Positions 32,877 to 40,570 of a stretch of 64,000 nt of DNA are shown here, one piece after another; positions within the stretch are counted from its first letter, which is position 1, and every line of letters begins with the position of its first letter. The translations under genes and the position numbers were made by a program. Location of the stretch: the NCBI GenBank assembly GCA_017453565.1, contig JAFTEQ010000001.1:1-64000 (forward strand), written 5' to 3'. Below the pieces are notes generated by a model. It ran no database searches and was not told where the DNA came from. It saw nothing but the letters and a program-made list of their open reading frames with translations. This DNA is from Bacteroidales bacterium. Lineage in GTDB: Bacteria > Bacteroidota > Bacteroidia > Bacteroidales > UBA932.

Positions 32877-35460
32877 ACTATATTTCTCGATACTTTGTCT
32901 GCTCGGCATGGCGGTCTCCTGCAAGGAAGCGCCGGAAGACACGCCCCCCGTTCAGGAAGACGGGGTTGAGCTGCAGTCGGATATTGCGGAAGGAGCCGTC
33001 ACCCTGTTCAACGATCGCACGACTGAAGCCCTCCCGCTGGTGCTGGAAGACGGTGTAGGACGGGTGGTGCTGCCCAAAGGAGTGACACAGCTTTATGCCC
33101 TCTATCCCTTTGTCGCCAATCCGGGAAGCGGCCCTGCGAATGCGGTGGTCCGCCTGGCCCGGAGTCAGGAACGCAGCGGTCTGGGCGAACCTCCGCTCAA
33201 GGCCTGTCCGCGTTACGCCCAAGCTTCCGTGCGTGAGGGTGAGCCCATCTCTCTGCACTTCGCCCCGCTTTGCGCAACGCTCAAGTTTGATTTCTGTGCG
33301 CCCCCTGCGGCAGGAGAAAAACTCAAAGCCGTCTCCTTCTCCACGGCCAAGCCCCAGTCGCTTTGCGGCGCGGGCATCGTGGATCTCACGTCCGAGCGGC
33401 CCCTTTACCTTTCCGGCGATGAAAAATACGCAGCCCTGGAGGCCGTGCTGGAGGCGCCTGCAGCCATTCCCTCCACCGCATCGGGCTCCGATGCCGGCCG
33501 GCTCTTCCTTTATCTCCCCTGTCAGCGTTTCACGGCCATCACCCTGACGGTCTTTACCGACAAGGCGCGCTATACTTTACTCCTTCCCGACGACTTCGAA
33601 CTCGATCTCAGCGGAGCGGAAAGCCGCTATGTGCGGGTTTCGCTCGCATCGGGCCGTTTGCAACTTGAGGGCGGGCCCGAAGTGGAATGCACCCGCCGCA
33701 CCGTCGAGCCGGGCGACTTCTCGTCCCTGGATCAGATTCCTCCACGCGATACCCTCTCGGTGGATATCATTCCCGACTACAGCCGTGTGGGCTACAAATA
33801 CGGTGACGCAGCCATTCCCGATCTGCCCGTGAAGCGGACGGTGACGGTGGCGGACGTGGCGGCGGCCATTGCGGCGAATCCGCAGCTCGACACCACCTCT
33901 TATCTGCAGAGTGTGATCGACGAGGTGGGCTCGTCGGGGGGCGGCGCCGTGCTGCTCAAGAACGGCGTGTACAACGTGGCGGGGACGCTGTTTATCGATT
34001 TCGACAATACCGTCCTGCGGGGCGAGAGCGAAGCAGGGACCGTCATCAACGCCTGGGGGCACGGCCGCCGCGTGGTGCTGGCCCTGGGCCGTTCCATCGA
34101 GGGCCGCAAACTGAACGTGGAAAAGCAGCAGACCATGGACGTATTCAAGAACATCATCATCATGGAAACGCTGCGTCCGGCCACCCCAGCCCGTGAAGTT
34201 GATTTTAATACTCAAACCTCTGTGATTGAGGACTTTGTGCCCGTTGGACGGATGTGGGTGCGGGTGGCGAATCCCGAGAACTTCAATCCGGGCGACCGGG
34301 TGGTTGTGGTGCGGCCGGGAACCGATCAGTGGGTGAGCGATATCGGAATGGACAAGGTGGCCAACGGCAGCGGGGAACTGATTGGCGAGATTGCGCCCTG
34401 GAAGCCTTCCGCTTACGACCTCACATACGAGCGCATCGTCACGGCCGTGAACGGCGACCGGATCTATTTCGAAGCGCCCCTGGTGCAGGCCCTCTACAAG
34501 GAGTATGGCGGCGGATACGTGGCCCGCTGCAGTTTCGACCGCATTCATGGCAGCGGCGTCGAGAACCTCACCGTAGACAGCACGTTTGACGGCACGCTGC
34601 TCTCGACCAATAACCTCTATACCGAAACAGGCAAGAAATACTGCTACGACGAGAACCACGCCTGGAACGGCGTGACGGTGTCGGCGGCCGAAGACTGCTG
34701 GGTGCGCCATTTCACCTGCAGGCACTATGCGCAGTCGGTGGTCTACTTCCAGCGCGGAGCACGTCGCTGCACGGCCGAATACTGCACAGGGCTTGATCCC
34801 ATATCGATCGTGCGCGGCTACCGTCGCTATGCCTATTATTATGGTTCCGGGCCGGAACTCTGTCTGGTACAGCATTCCAGTTGCGACCACGACCGGCACT
34901 GCTGTGTGACGGGCAAGGCTTTCGGGCCCAACGTCTTCTACGACGTAACCTGCACCCGGACACATGAGGTGGTGGGGCCGCACATGTCTTGGTGTACGGG
35001 CACGCTCTACGACAGCATCTGGACCGACTACGGCTTCCAGTCCATCGACCGCGGCAATTACGGAAACGGGCACGGATGGGCGGGTGCGAACCAGGTGTTC
35101 TGGAACTGTACGGCCACGGGCAGCTACGGCATCGCGGCGCAGAGCCCCTGGGTGAGCGCCCGCAACTACGTGGTAGGCTGCGTAGGTTACCGCAATCCGG
35201 GGCGCAAGGACTATGGCCAGTACAGTGAAGATTACTACGAGGCCCAGGGCCTTTCGCGGCCCGAGGCGGAGTGGTATCCCGAGCGGGCGATAGGTTCTAC
35301 CGGCGGCAGCAAGGTCTCGCTCCCGCTGGCCGTGCCGCCCCGTGACTGGTGGCCACGTTTTCAGATATCAAGCTTTTCCACTCCCGAGTCGCTCTACGTC
35401 TGCCAGCTGGAAGACCGCCACGCGCGGGGAATTTGGCTTGCGGGTTCCCTGACAGACTAA
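32863..35460 (+). CDS. lipoprotein with fimbrillin-like and beta-helix domains
   Basis: An 865-residue surface lipoprotein. The signal peptide (YFSILCLLGMAVSC) ends in a lipobox near residue 20. Residues about 30-270 resemble the fimbrillin-like adhesin-type domain. Residues about 310-850 form a right-handed parallel beta-helix (QSVIDEVGSSGGGAVLLKNGVYNV, then rungs such as GVENLTVDSTFDG, VTVSAAEDCWVRHF and VFWNCTATGSYG), as in polysaccharide lyases and glycan hydrolases. The catalytic residues cannot be assigned. GTG is the only start that keeps the signal peptide, and it lies 14 bases inside rsmA. A degenerate copy of its last 20 codons occurs at 39.3 kb. Confidence 0.75.
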   Translation: MIRPRLYFSILCLLGMAVSCKEAPEDTPPVQEDGVELQSDIAEGAVTLFNDRTTEALPLVLEDGVGRVVLPKGVTQLYALYPFVANPGSGPANAVVRLARSQERSGLGEPPLKACPRYAQASVREGEPISLHFAPLCATLKFDFCAPPAAGEKLKAVSFSTAKPQSLCGAGIVDLTSERPLYLSGDEKYAALEAVLEAPAAIPSTASGSDAGRLFLYLPCQRFTAITLTVFTDKARYTLLLPDDFELDLSGAESRYVRVSLASGRLQLEGGPEVECTRRTVEPGDFSSLDQIPPRDTLSVDIIPDYSRVGYKYGDAAIPDLPVKRTVTVADVAAAIAANPQLDTTSYLQSVIDEVGSSGGGAVLLKNGVYNVAGTLFIDFDNTVLRGESEAGTVINAWGHGRRVVLALGRSIEGRKLNVEKQQTMDVFKNIIIMETLRPATPAREVDFNTQTSVIEDFVPVGRMWVRVANPENFNPGDRVVVVRPGTDQWVSDIGMDKVANGSGELIGEIAPWKPSAYDLTYERIVTAVNGDRIYFEAPLVQALYKEYGGGYVARCSFDRIHGSGVENLTVDSTFDGTLLSTNNLYTETGKKYCYDENHAWNGVTVSAAEDCWVRHFTCRHYAQSVVYFQRGARRCTAEYCTGLDPISIVRGYRRYAYYYGSGPELCLVQHSSCDHDRHCCVTGKAFGPNVFYDVTCTRTHEVVGPHMSWCTGTLYDSIWTDYGFQSIDRGNYGNGHGWAGANQVFWNCTATGSYGIAAQSPWVSARNYVVGCVGYRNPGRKDYGQYSEDYYEAQGLSRPEAEWYPERAIGSTGGSKVSLPLAVPPRDWWPRFQISSFSTPESLYVCQLEDRHARGIWLAGSLTD

Positions 35461-35472
35461 ACAAACCAGATT

Positions 35473-36999
35473 ATGAATAAGCTTTTGCTTCTTGTCCCCC
35501 TTTGCCTCACCTGCGTTTCGCTAGGCGCTAAGCCCCGTTTTATCACTTACGAACAGTATGGTGCCAAGGGTGATGGCCATACCGACGACATGCCGGCGAT
35601 TGTCGCCGCGCATAAGGCCGCCAACGAAAAAGGCCTGCCCGTGCGGGCCAAAGACGGAAAGACCTATTTTATCAGCAATGCGCCCCTGACGGCCGAGATC
35701 CGCACAGACACCGACTTTGGGAAGGCGAAATTCATTATAGATGATGTGGGGACGGAAGGAATCAGAAAAGCGGTCTTTACCGTTCTTCCGGACGAGGAAT
35801 CCTTCCAGCCGGATGGACTCCGGACGCTCTACCGCGGACAGACCAATCTGGGGACCCGGCTGCCTTGCAGATGCCTTGTGGAAGTGATGAACAACGGCCA
35901 TAAGGTCTTTATCCGGAAGGGGCTCAACCAGAATAGCGGTACCGCGCAGAAGGAGGTGCTGCTCGTCGACAAGGACGGAAGTATCGACCCCTCCACGCCG
36001 GTCGTTTTTAACTACGACCAGATTACCTCTGTCAAGGCCTGGCCGGTTGGGGAGAAACCCATAAGTCTGAAGGGCGGAACCTTTACGACCATCGCCAACC
36101 AGTGCGAGAACACCCGCATGTACCATGCTCGCGGCATTACCGTCAAACGTTCCAACACCCGCATAGAGGGAATTACCCACTTGGTTGCCGGAGAGTTGGA
36201 CCACGGAGCTCCCTACGGCGGATTTATCTTACTGGACCATGTTACCGGGGTGGTTGTGAGCGACTGCCTCATGACGGGTCACAAAACCTATGTGCGCGCC
36301 AAGGGCGCCGCGGGAAAACCGGTGCGGGTGGGGACCTATGACCTCAACGCAAGCTGCAGCGCAGGCATCCTGTGGAAGAACTGTCGCCAGACCAACAGCA
36401 TCGACGATACGACCTATTGGGGCGTATTCACCTCCAATTTTTGCAAGGACCTCCGGCTTGAAGACTGCTCCTTTTCCCGCTTTGACGCACACCAGAGCGT
36501 GACGAATGTCAGGCTCAAGGGCTGCACCTTTGGTCATATGGCCGTGCGGATGGTGGGCTACGGAACCATCCGGATGGAGGATTGTGAAGAGCACGCCAAT
36601 TATCTTCTGGCTCTCCGGGACGATTATGGCAGCACTTGGGATGGCGATATCATTGTCCGCAACTGCATCATCAAGCCCAATGCGGATGTGAAGGAGGTCT
36701 TTATTCTTAAAGGCGGAAACAACGGTTCACACGATTTTGGCTATCCGTGCAGCCTGCCCTCCTCGCTCACCGTAGAGGGCCTGGTTATCGACGACAGCGC
36801 CGTCACATCCCCGAACTACAAAGGTCCCAGCGTGCTGTCCTCGTTTAGCAGGAAAACCGGAGCGGAAGAACCCTTCCCGTTCAAGACAGACTGCATTGTG
36901 AACCTTTCTGCGCTTCAGATAAGCAGCGGAAAGCCCCTGTCGCCGGCGCCCAATCCCGGGGCTTTTCCCGGGCTGGTCGTCCGGGGGGAGACTCACTGA
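35473..36999 (+). CDS. exported right-handed beta-helix protein
   Basis: A 508-residue exported protein with a signal peptide ending near VSLGA (residue 19). The first beta-helix rung has the pectate-lyase-superfamily signature YEQYGAKGDGHTDDMPAI. Later rungs include ITVKRSNTRIEGI, GVVVSDCLMTG, LRLEDCSFSRFDAH and GDIIVRNCIIKP. These proteins are usually secreted lyases, epimerases or hydrolases of uronic-acid glycans. It starts 12 bases after the beta-helix lipoprotein, so they are probably cotranscribed. The 3' end overlaps the convergent GH88 gene by 7 bases. Confidence 0.78.
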   Translation: MNKLLLLVPLCLTCVSLGAKPRFITYEQYGAKGDGHTDDMPAIVAAHKAANEKGLPVRAKDGKTYFISNAPLTAEIRTDTDFGKAKFIIDDVGTEGIRKAVFTVLPDEESFQPDGLRTLYRGQTNLGTRLPCRCLVEVMNNGHKVFIRKGLNQNSGTAQKEVLLVDKDGSIDPSTPVVFNYDQITSVKAWPVGEKPISLKGGTFTTIANQCENTRMYHARGITVKRSNTRIEGITHLVAGELDHGAPYGGFILLDHVTGVVVSDCLMTGHKTYVRAKGAAGKPVRVGTYDLNASCSAGILWKNCRQTNSIDDTTYWGVFTSNFCKDLRLEDCSFSRFDAHQSVTNVRLKGCTFGHMAVRMVGYGTIRMEDCEEHANYLLALRDDYGSTWDGDIIVRNCIIKPNADVKEVFILKGGNNGSHDFGYPCSLPSSLTVEGLVIDDSAVTSPNYKGPSVLSSFSRKTGAEEPFPFKTDCIVNLSALQISSGKPLSPAPNPGAFPGLVVRGETH

Positions 37000-38171
37000 T
37001 TCTTACACTTCATCAGGCGCTCAAAAGCCTCCAGGAAGTAATAATCTGCATAAGAGAGCGGCGCGTCAACCTCTGAATGGCGGGGCAGGTTGCCGGTGGA
37101 ATGCTTTAGAATAAAGCCGCCGTTGGTTCCGGGTTCGGCAAGGTATTCGGGAGAGGATAGGACCCTGAGCGTCTTTTCTGCAGCCGCCAGGTATCGGGCT
37201 CCCTCTTGTTCCGGCACATATCCGCTGAGTTCCACAAGGGCACTCGCTGCAAGTGCGGCAGCAGAAGCATCCCGGGGTGCTTGGGGGATGGCTGGATCGT
37301 CATAGTCCCAGTAGGGTACCATGTCCTGGGGGAGGCGGGAAAGGATGTAACCGGCAATCCTCTGCGCGTGTTCCAGGAAGGCGGGGTCCTTGGTGTAGCG
37401 GTACATCATGGTGAAGCCGTACAGGCCCCACGCCTGTCCCCGGGACCACGAGGAATCGTCGGCATAGCCCTGGTGGGTATGCTTGGACGTAACCTCCCCG
37501 GTCTGCGGATCATATTCAACGACGTGCCAGCTGCTGAAGTTGGGCCTGAAATGGTTCTTCATGGTGGTACGGGCATGGCTCACGGCAATATCGGACAAAG
37601 TAGTGTCTCCCGACAGTTCCGCCGCTTCCATGAGCAGTTCAATGACCATCATGTTGTCTATGATTACCCTGAAAAGGCCCGGCCGGTCCTTGGGGGCGTC
37701 CCAGCTGAGGATACAGCCAGTATTGGGATTGAAACGGGTGGCCAGATGCCGGGCCGAGGCGATGATTTCCTCTTTGTCGGCTTCCTGGCCCAGGAGCTTG
37801 TAGCGCCGTCCGTAGCTGCAGATGATCTGCAGGCCGATATCGTGTTGGGAGGTGGTTGTCTTCAAAGTTTCAAGTCCTTCGGTCAGGCGGTTGGCGGGCT
37901 CAAGGAAACGCTCTTCTCCTGTTGCCGCGAACAGTTCCCACAGCACACCGGGGAAGTAACCGGAGCACCACCATTTGTAGTCAGACGTCCATAATTCCCC
38001 ATCTTGGACGGAACGGGGATACTCTCCGGGTTTGATGGAGGCGAGCATTGCGTCTGTTTGGGCGCACGCGCTTTTCAAAACCCTCTGATAGACCTGGTCG
38101 ATGGGCTCTTCCCTGTGGCATCCCGCAAAGAGCAGAACGGCGAACGCGAGAAGACTAATAACTCTTTTCAT
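36993..38171 (-). CDS. GH88 unsaturated glucuronyl hydrolase, lipoprotein
   Basis: A 392-residue enzyme of family GH88, which removes the unsaturated uronic acid left by polysaccharide lyases. The two key acids are seen as Asp111 (TTSQHDIG) and Asp172 (IIDNMM), 61 residues apart as in the Bacillus enzyme, and DSSWSRGQAWGLYG is the family core. The signal peptide ends in LLFAGC, so it is a lipoprotein. The start MKRVISLLAF was chosen because it gives a proper signal and lies 21 bases after a promoter box (38193-38200). It works with the neighbouring beta-helix proteins. Confidence 0.9.
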   Translation of the reverse strand: MKRVISLLAFAVLLFAGCHREEPIDQVYQRVLKSACAQTDAMLASIKPGEYPRSVQDGELWTSDYKWWCSGYFPGVLWELFAATGEERFLEPANRLTEGLETLKTTTSQHDIGLQIICSYGRRYKLLGQEADKEEIIASARHLATRFNPNTGCILSWDAPKDRPGLFRVIIDNMMVIELLMEAAELSGDTTLSDIAVSHARTTMKNHFRPNFSSWHVVEYDPQTGEVTSKHTHQGYADDSSWSRGQAWGLYGFTMMYRYTKDPAFLEHAQRIAGYILSRLPQDMVPYWDYDDPAIPQAPRDASAAALAASALVELSGYVPEQEGARYLAAAEKTLRVLSSPEYLAEPGTNGGFILKHSTGNLPRHSEVDAPLSYADYYFLEAFERLMKCKNQ

Positions 38172-38192
38172 ACTAAAGCACATTGAAACGGT

Positions 38193-38200
38193 TAAAGATA
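38193..38200 (-). promoter_or_regulatory. -7 box of the GH88 gene
   Basis: The minus strand reads TATCTTTA, one mismatch from TAnnTTTG, with a 21-base leader. It is divergent from the box at 38212-38219. Confidence 0.45.
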
Positions 38201-38211
38201 ACAAAAAATCG

Positions 38212-38219
38212 TAACTTTG
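38212..38219 (+). promoter_or_regulatory. -7 box of the RraA-like gene
   Basis: TAACTTTG, an exact match, with a 28-base leader before the start codon. Confidence 0.6.
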
Positions 38220-38247
38220 ATTTCAAAGAAACCAATACTCATTACCC

Positions 38248-39222
38248 ATGAAAAAGTTTTTCATTTACATCTGCGCTGCGGCGCTCTGCATGTTTGCGTG
38301 CAATGAATCAAAAGCTCAAACCATCGCCGGTACGCCCGAGTACATCAAGGCCCTCACGGCGGAGTGGAAAGGAGAACGCTTTCCCGACGGCCGTCCCCGG
38401 ATTCCGGACGATCTCCTGGAACGGCTCAAGCATGTAACCATTGAGGAATGCTGGGACGAGCTGATGAAACTTGGGTATAAAAACCAGTATGAGGGCGACT
38501 GGAAGCTTGTCCATGAAACGGAAGATGCTGTGATGACCGGCCGGGCCGTGACGGCGCAGTTCATGCCTTACCGTCCCGATTTCGAAGACGCGATCATTGA
38601 GCAGGGCAAGAAGGAAGGACGTATGTGGGAGCAGCGAAGGACGGTCTCGTGGGTCATCAACAGTCTCGTGAAGGGCGATGTCTATGTGGCCGATACCTAT
38701 AATAAGGAGTTCTACGGTACTGTCATAGGCTCCAACCTGGGCGCGGGCGTCTATAACGCCACCGGCAACGGCATCGTTACCTATGGCCACGTCAGGGATT
38801 TGGAGCGACTGCGCAGGATTCCGGGCTTCAACGCCTGGACCAAGGGGTACGACCCATCCTATATGCAAGGCTATGACAACGCCCACCTGCGGGAAGCCAT
38901 CCTCACCAGCTACAATATTCCCATCCGTATCGGCAAGGCCACGGTTATCCCCGGAGATGCCGTTCTGGCCAAACCGGGCGCCGTCCTGTTCATCCCGGCG
39001 CACCTTGTGGAGCAGATCGTCCTCACTTCTGAGTTTACGAGGCTGACCGACGAATTTGGAGAAGAGATGATCCGGAGGGGCGTCTATACGGCAGGTCGGA
39101 TCGACAGCGGCTGGGACGACGAGATGAACAAGCGCTTCAAGGAATGGCTTAAGACCTATCCCGAAAAGCTGTCCATGACTGACGAGCAACTTGAGCGCTG
39201 CCTTCAGGGAAGGAGCAATTAG
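38248..39222 (+). CDS. exported RraA-family protein
   Basis: A 324-residue protein with an N-terminal signal sequence (ICAAALCMFAC, possibly a lipobox, or cleavage after SKA). The body (about 75-275) is an RraA-like fold: VYVADTYNKEFYGTVIGSNLGAGVYNAT, then IVTYGHVRDLERL, where the Arg-Asp pair corresponds to the active-site residues of 4-hydroxy-4-methyl-2-oxoglutarate aldolase and oxaloacetate decarboxylase relatives. Cytoplasmic RraA proteins lack a signal peptide, so this exported form probably acts on a periplasmic substrate. It is cotranscribed with the PHP gene and lies beside GH88, suggesting a step in uronate-glycan processing. Confidence 0.72.
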   Translation: MKKFFIYICAAALCMFACNESKAQTIAGTPEYIKALTAEWKGERFPDGRPRIPDDLLERLKHVTIEECWDELMKLGYKNQYEGDWKLVHETEDAVMTGRAVTAQFMPYRPDFEDAIIEQGKKEGRMWEQRRTVSWVINSLVKGDVYVADTYNKEFYGTVIGSNLGAGVYNATGNGIVTYGHVRDLERLRRIPGFNAWTKGYDPSYMQGYDNAHLREAILTSYNIPIRIGKATVIPGDAVLAKPGAVLFIPAHLVEQIVLTSEFTRLTDEFGEEMIRRGVYTAGRIDSGWDDEMNKRFKEWLKTYPEKLSMTDEQLERCLQGRSN

Positions 39223-39223
39223 G

Positions 39224-39346
39224 ATGCTCTATACCCCGCTGAAACTGGAGAAGCCGCCGTCTACGGGAAGGACCACTCCCGAGTCGCTCTACGCCTGCCA
39301 GCTTGAAGACCGGCACGCGCGCGGCATTTGGCTGAACAACCTATAG
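39224..39346 (+). pseudogene. relic of a beta-helix gene C-terminus
   Basis: Bases 39275-39334 match 35380-35439 at 54 of 60 positions; that is the end of the beta-helix lipoprotein gene. Translated, both give TPESLY-CQLEDRHARGIWL. An ATG two bases after the RraA-like stop gives a 40-residue frame ending in LNNL, but the first 17 residues have no counterpart. It looks like the remnant of a lost or recombined paralogue rather than a working gene. Confidence 0.65.
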
Positions 39347-39359
39347 AACAGTATAAGCA

Positions 39360-40502
39360 ATGAAAAGATTCTTTACCACTGCAGCGTTGCTGCTCCTTGC
39401 CGTCTCGCTTCAGGCGCAGACGGTCCGGCATCCGGTCATCGTTCCCGACATTCCCGGATATGTGACCCTGAAGGGCGACTTGCACATCCACACGATGTTC
39501 TCTGACGGCCAGGTATGGCCGGTCAACCGCGTGAACGAAGCGTACCTGGAGGGCCTCGACTACATTGCCATTACCGATCACCTGGAGACCAAACTCCGGA
39601 AGCAGATCACTGCGGGCATCGTCAATGGCGACCGCGACAAATCCTACGAAATGGCGCGCGACCACGGCAAGGGCCGGGGTATCATTGTGATCCATGGCGC
39701 GGAAATTACGCGCGGCATGCCTCCCGGACACTTCAATGCCACCTTTACCACGGACAATGATCCCATGGGAGAGGTTTCCGACGCCGAAAAGAACAATCAG
39801 AAAGCCATGCTCGCCTGTCTCGAAATCGCCCGCAGCCAGGGGGCTTTCCTGGTGTGGAACCACCCCAACTGGTCGCGTCAGGCCCCTCAGGAAACCAAGT
39901 GGTTTAAGGAGCATACCGAGATTTATGAGCGCAAACTGATGGATGGCATCGAGATCTTCAACGGGTACTGCGGCTATGCCCCGGAAGCCCATCATTGGGC
40001 CGTAGAAAAGGGGCTGACCATCGTGAGCGGCACCGATTCGCACCAGTTGGTGTCTCTCCGCAATGACATTACCGGCGGCGCATTCCGTCCGATGAACCTA
40101 ACCTTTGCGACGGAACGGAGCGAAAAGGGCATTCACGAGGCGCTCAAGGCTGGCCGCAACGCCGTCTTTGCCGATGATCGCGTCTACGGGCCGGAAACCG
40201 TCCTGCGTCCGCTGCTCGACCAGATCCTGAAGATCGAGAAGGTTTCCAGGGACGCAAAACAGGTTGGTATCCGTGTCCACAACGGCACGTCCATTCCGGT
40301 CTATCTGGAGAAAGCCGCACCCGATGCCTACAGCTACGACCGCACTATCTACATTGCCCCGGGAGCCGACTTTTCCATCCGTGTCACTCCGGCCAATGCC
40401 AAGGCCGGTTTTCCGGCGGGCCCCGTTGAAATCAAGTACAAGGCCACCAACTTCTTCGTAGACGCCGGTGTGCCCCTGGAGTACAGTATAAAGGTCGACT
40501 GA
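39360..40502 (+). CDS. exported PHP-domain metallohydrolase
   Basis: A 380-residue protein with a signal peptide (LLLLAVSLQAQ). The PHP fold is clear: LKGDLHIHTMFSDG with paired His (residues 42 and 44), IAITDHLE, HGAEIT, FLVWNHPNW and VSGTDSHQ supply the metal ligands. PHP enzymes hydrolyse phosphoesters or related bonds using a trinuclear metal site. The C-terminal 90 residues form a beta-rich domain. It lacks an own promoter box, so it probably shares a transcript with the RraA-like gene upstream across the relic. Confidence 0.8.
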   Translation: MKRFFTTAALLLLAVSLQAQTVRHPVIVPDIPGYVTLKGDLHIHTMFSDGQVWPVNRVNEAYLEGLDYIAITDHLETKLRKQITAGIVNGDRDKSYEMARDHGKGRGIIVIHGAEITRGMPPGHFNATFTTDNDPMGEVSDAEKNNQKAMLACLEIARSQGAFLVWNHPNWSRQAPQETKWFKEHTEIYERKLMDGIEIFNGYCGYAPEAHHWAVEKGLTIVSGTDSHQLVSLRNDITGGAFRPMNLTFATERSEKGIHEALKAGRNAVFADDRVYGPETVLRPLLDQILKIEKVSRDAKQVGIRVHNGTSIPVYLEKAAPDAYSYDRTIYIAPGADFSIRVTPANAKAGFPAGPVEIKYKATNFFVDAGVPLEYSIKVD

Positions 40503-40523
40503 CCGTTCCATACGGCAAACAAA

Positions 40524-40550
40524 GAGGCCGGTCCGAAAGGGGCCGGCCTC
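40524..40550. terminator. bidirectional terminator between convergent genes
   Basis: An 11-bp stem (40524-40534 with 40540-40550) with a 5-base loop sits between the PHP gene and the convergent secreted-protein operon. The minus-strand tail is T-rich (TTTGTTTG); the plus-strand tail is poorer. Confidence 0.55.
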
Positions 40551-40570
40551 GATGCGTTTATGGCGTTCTG

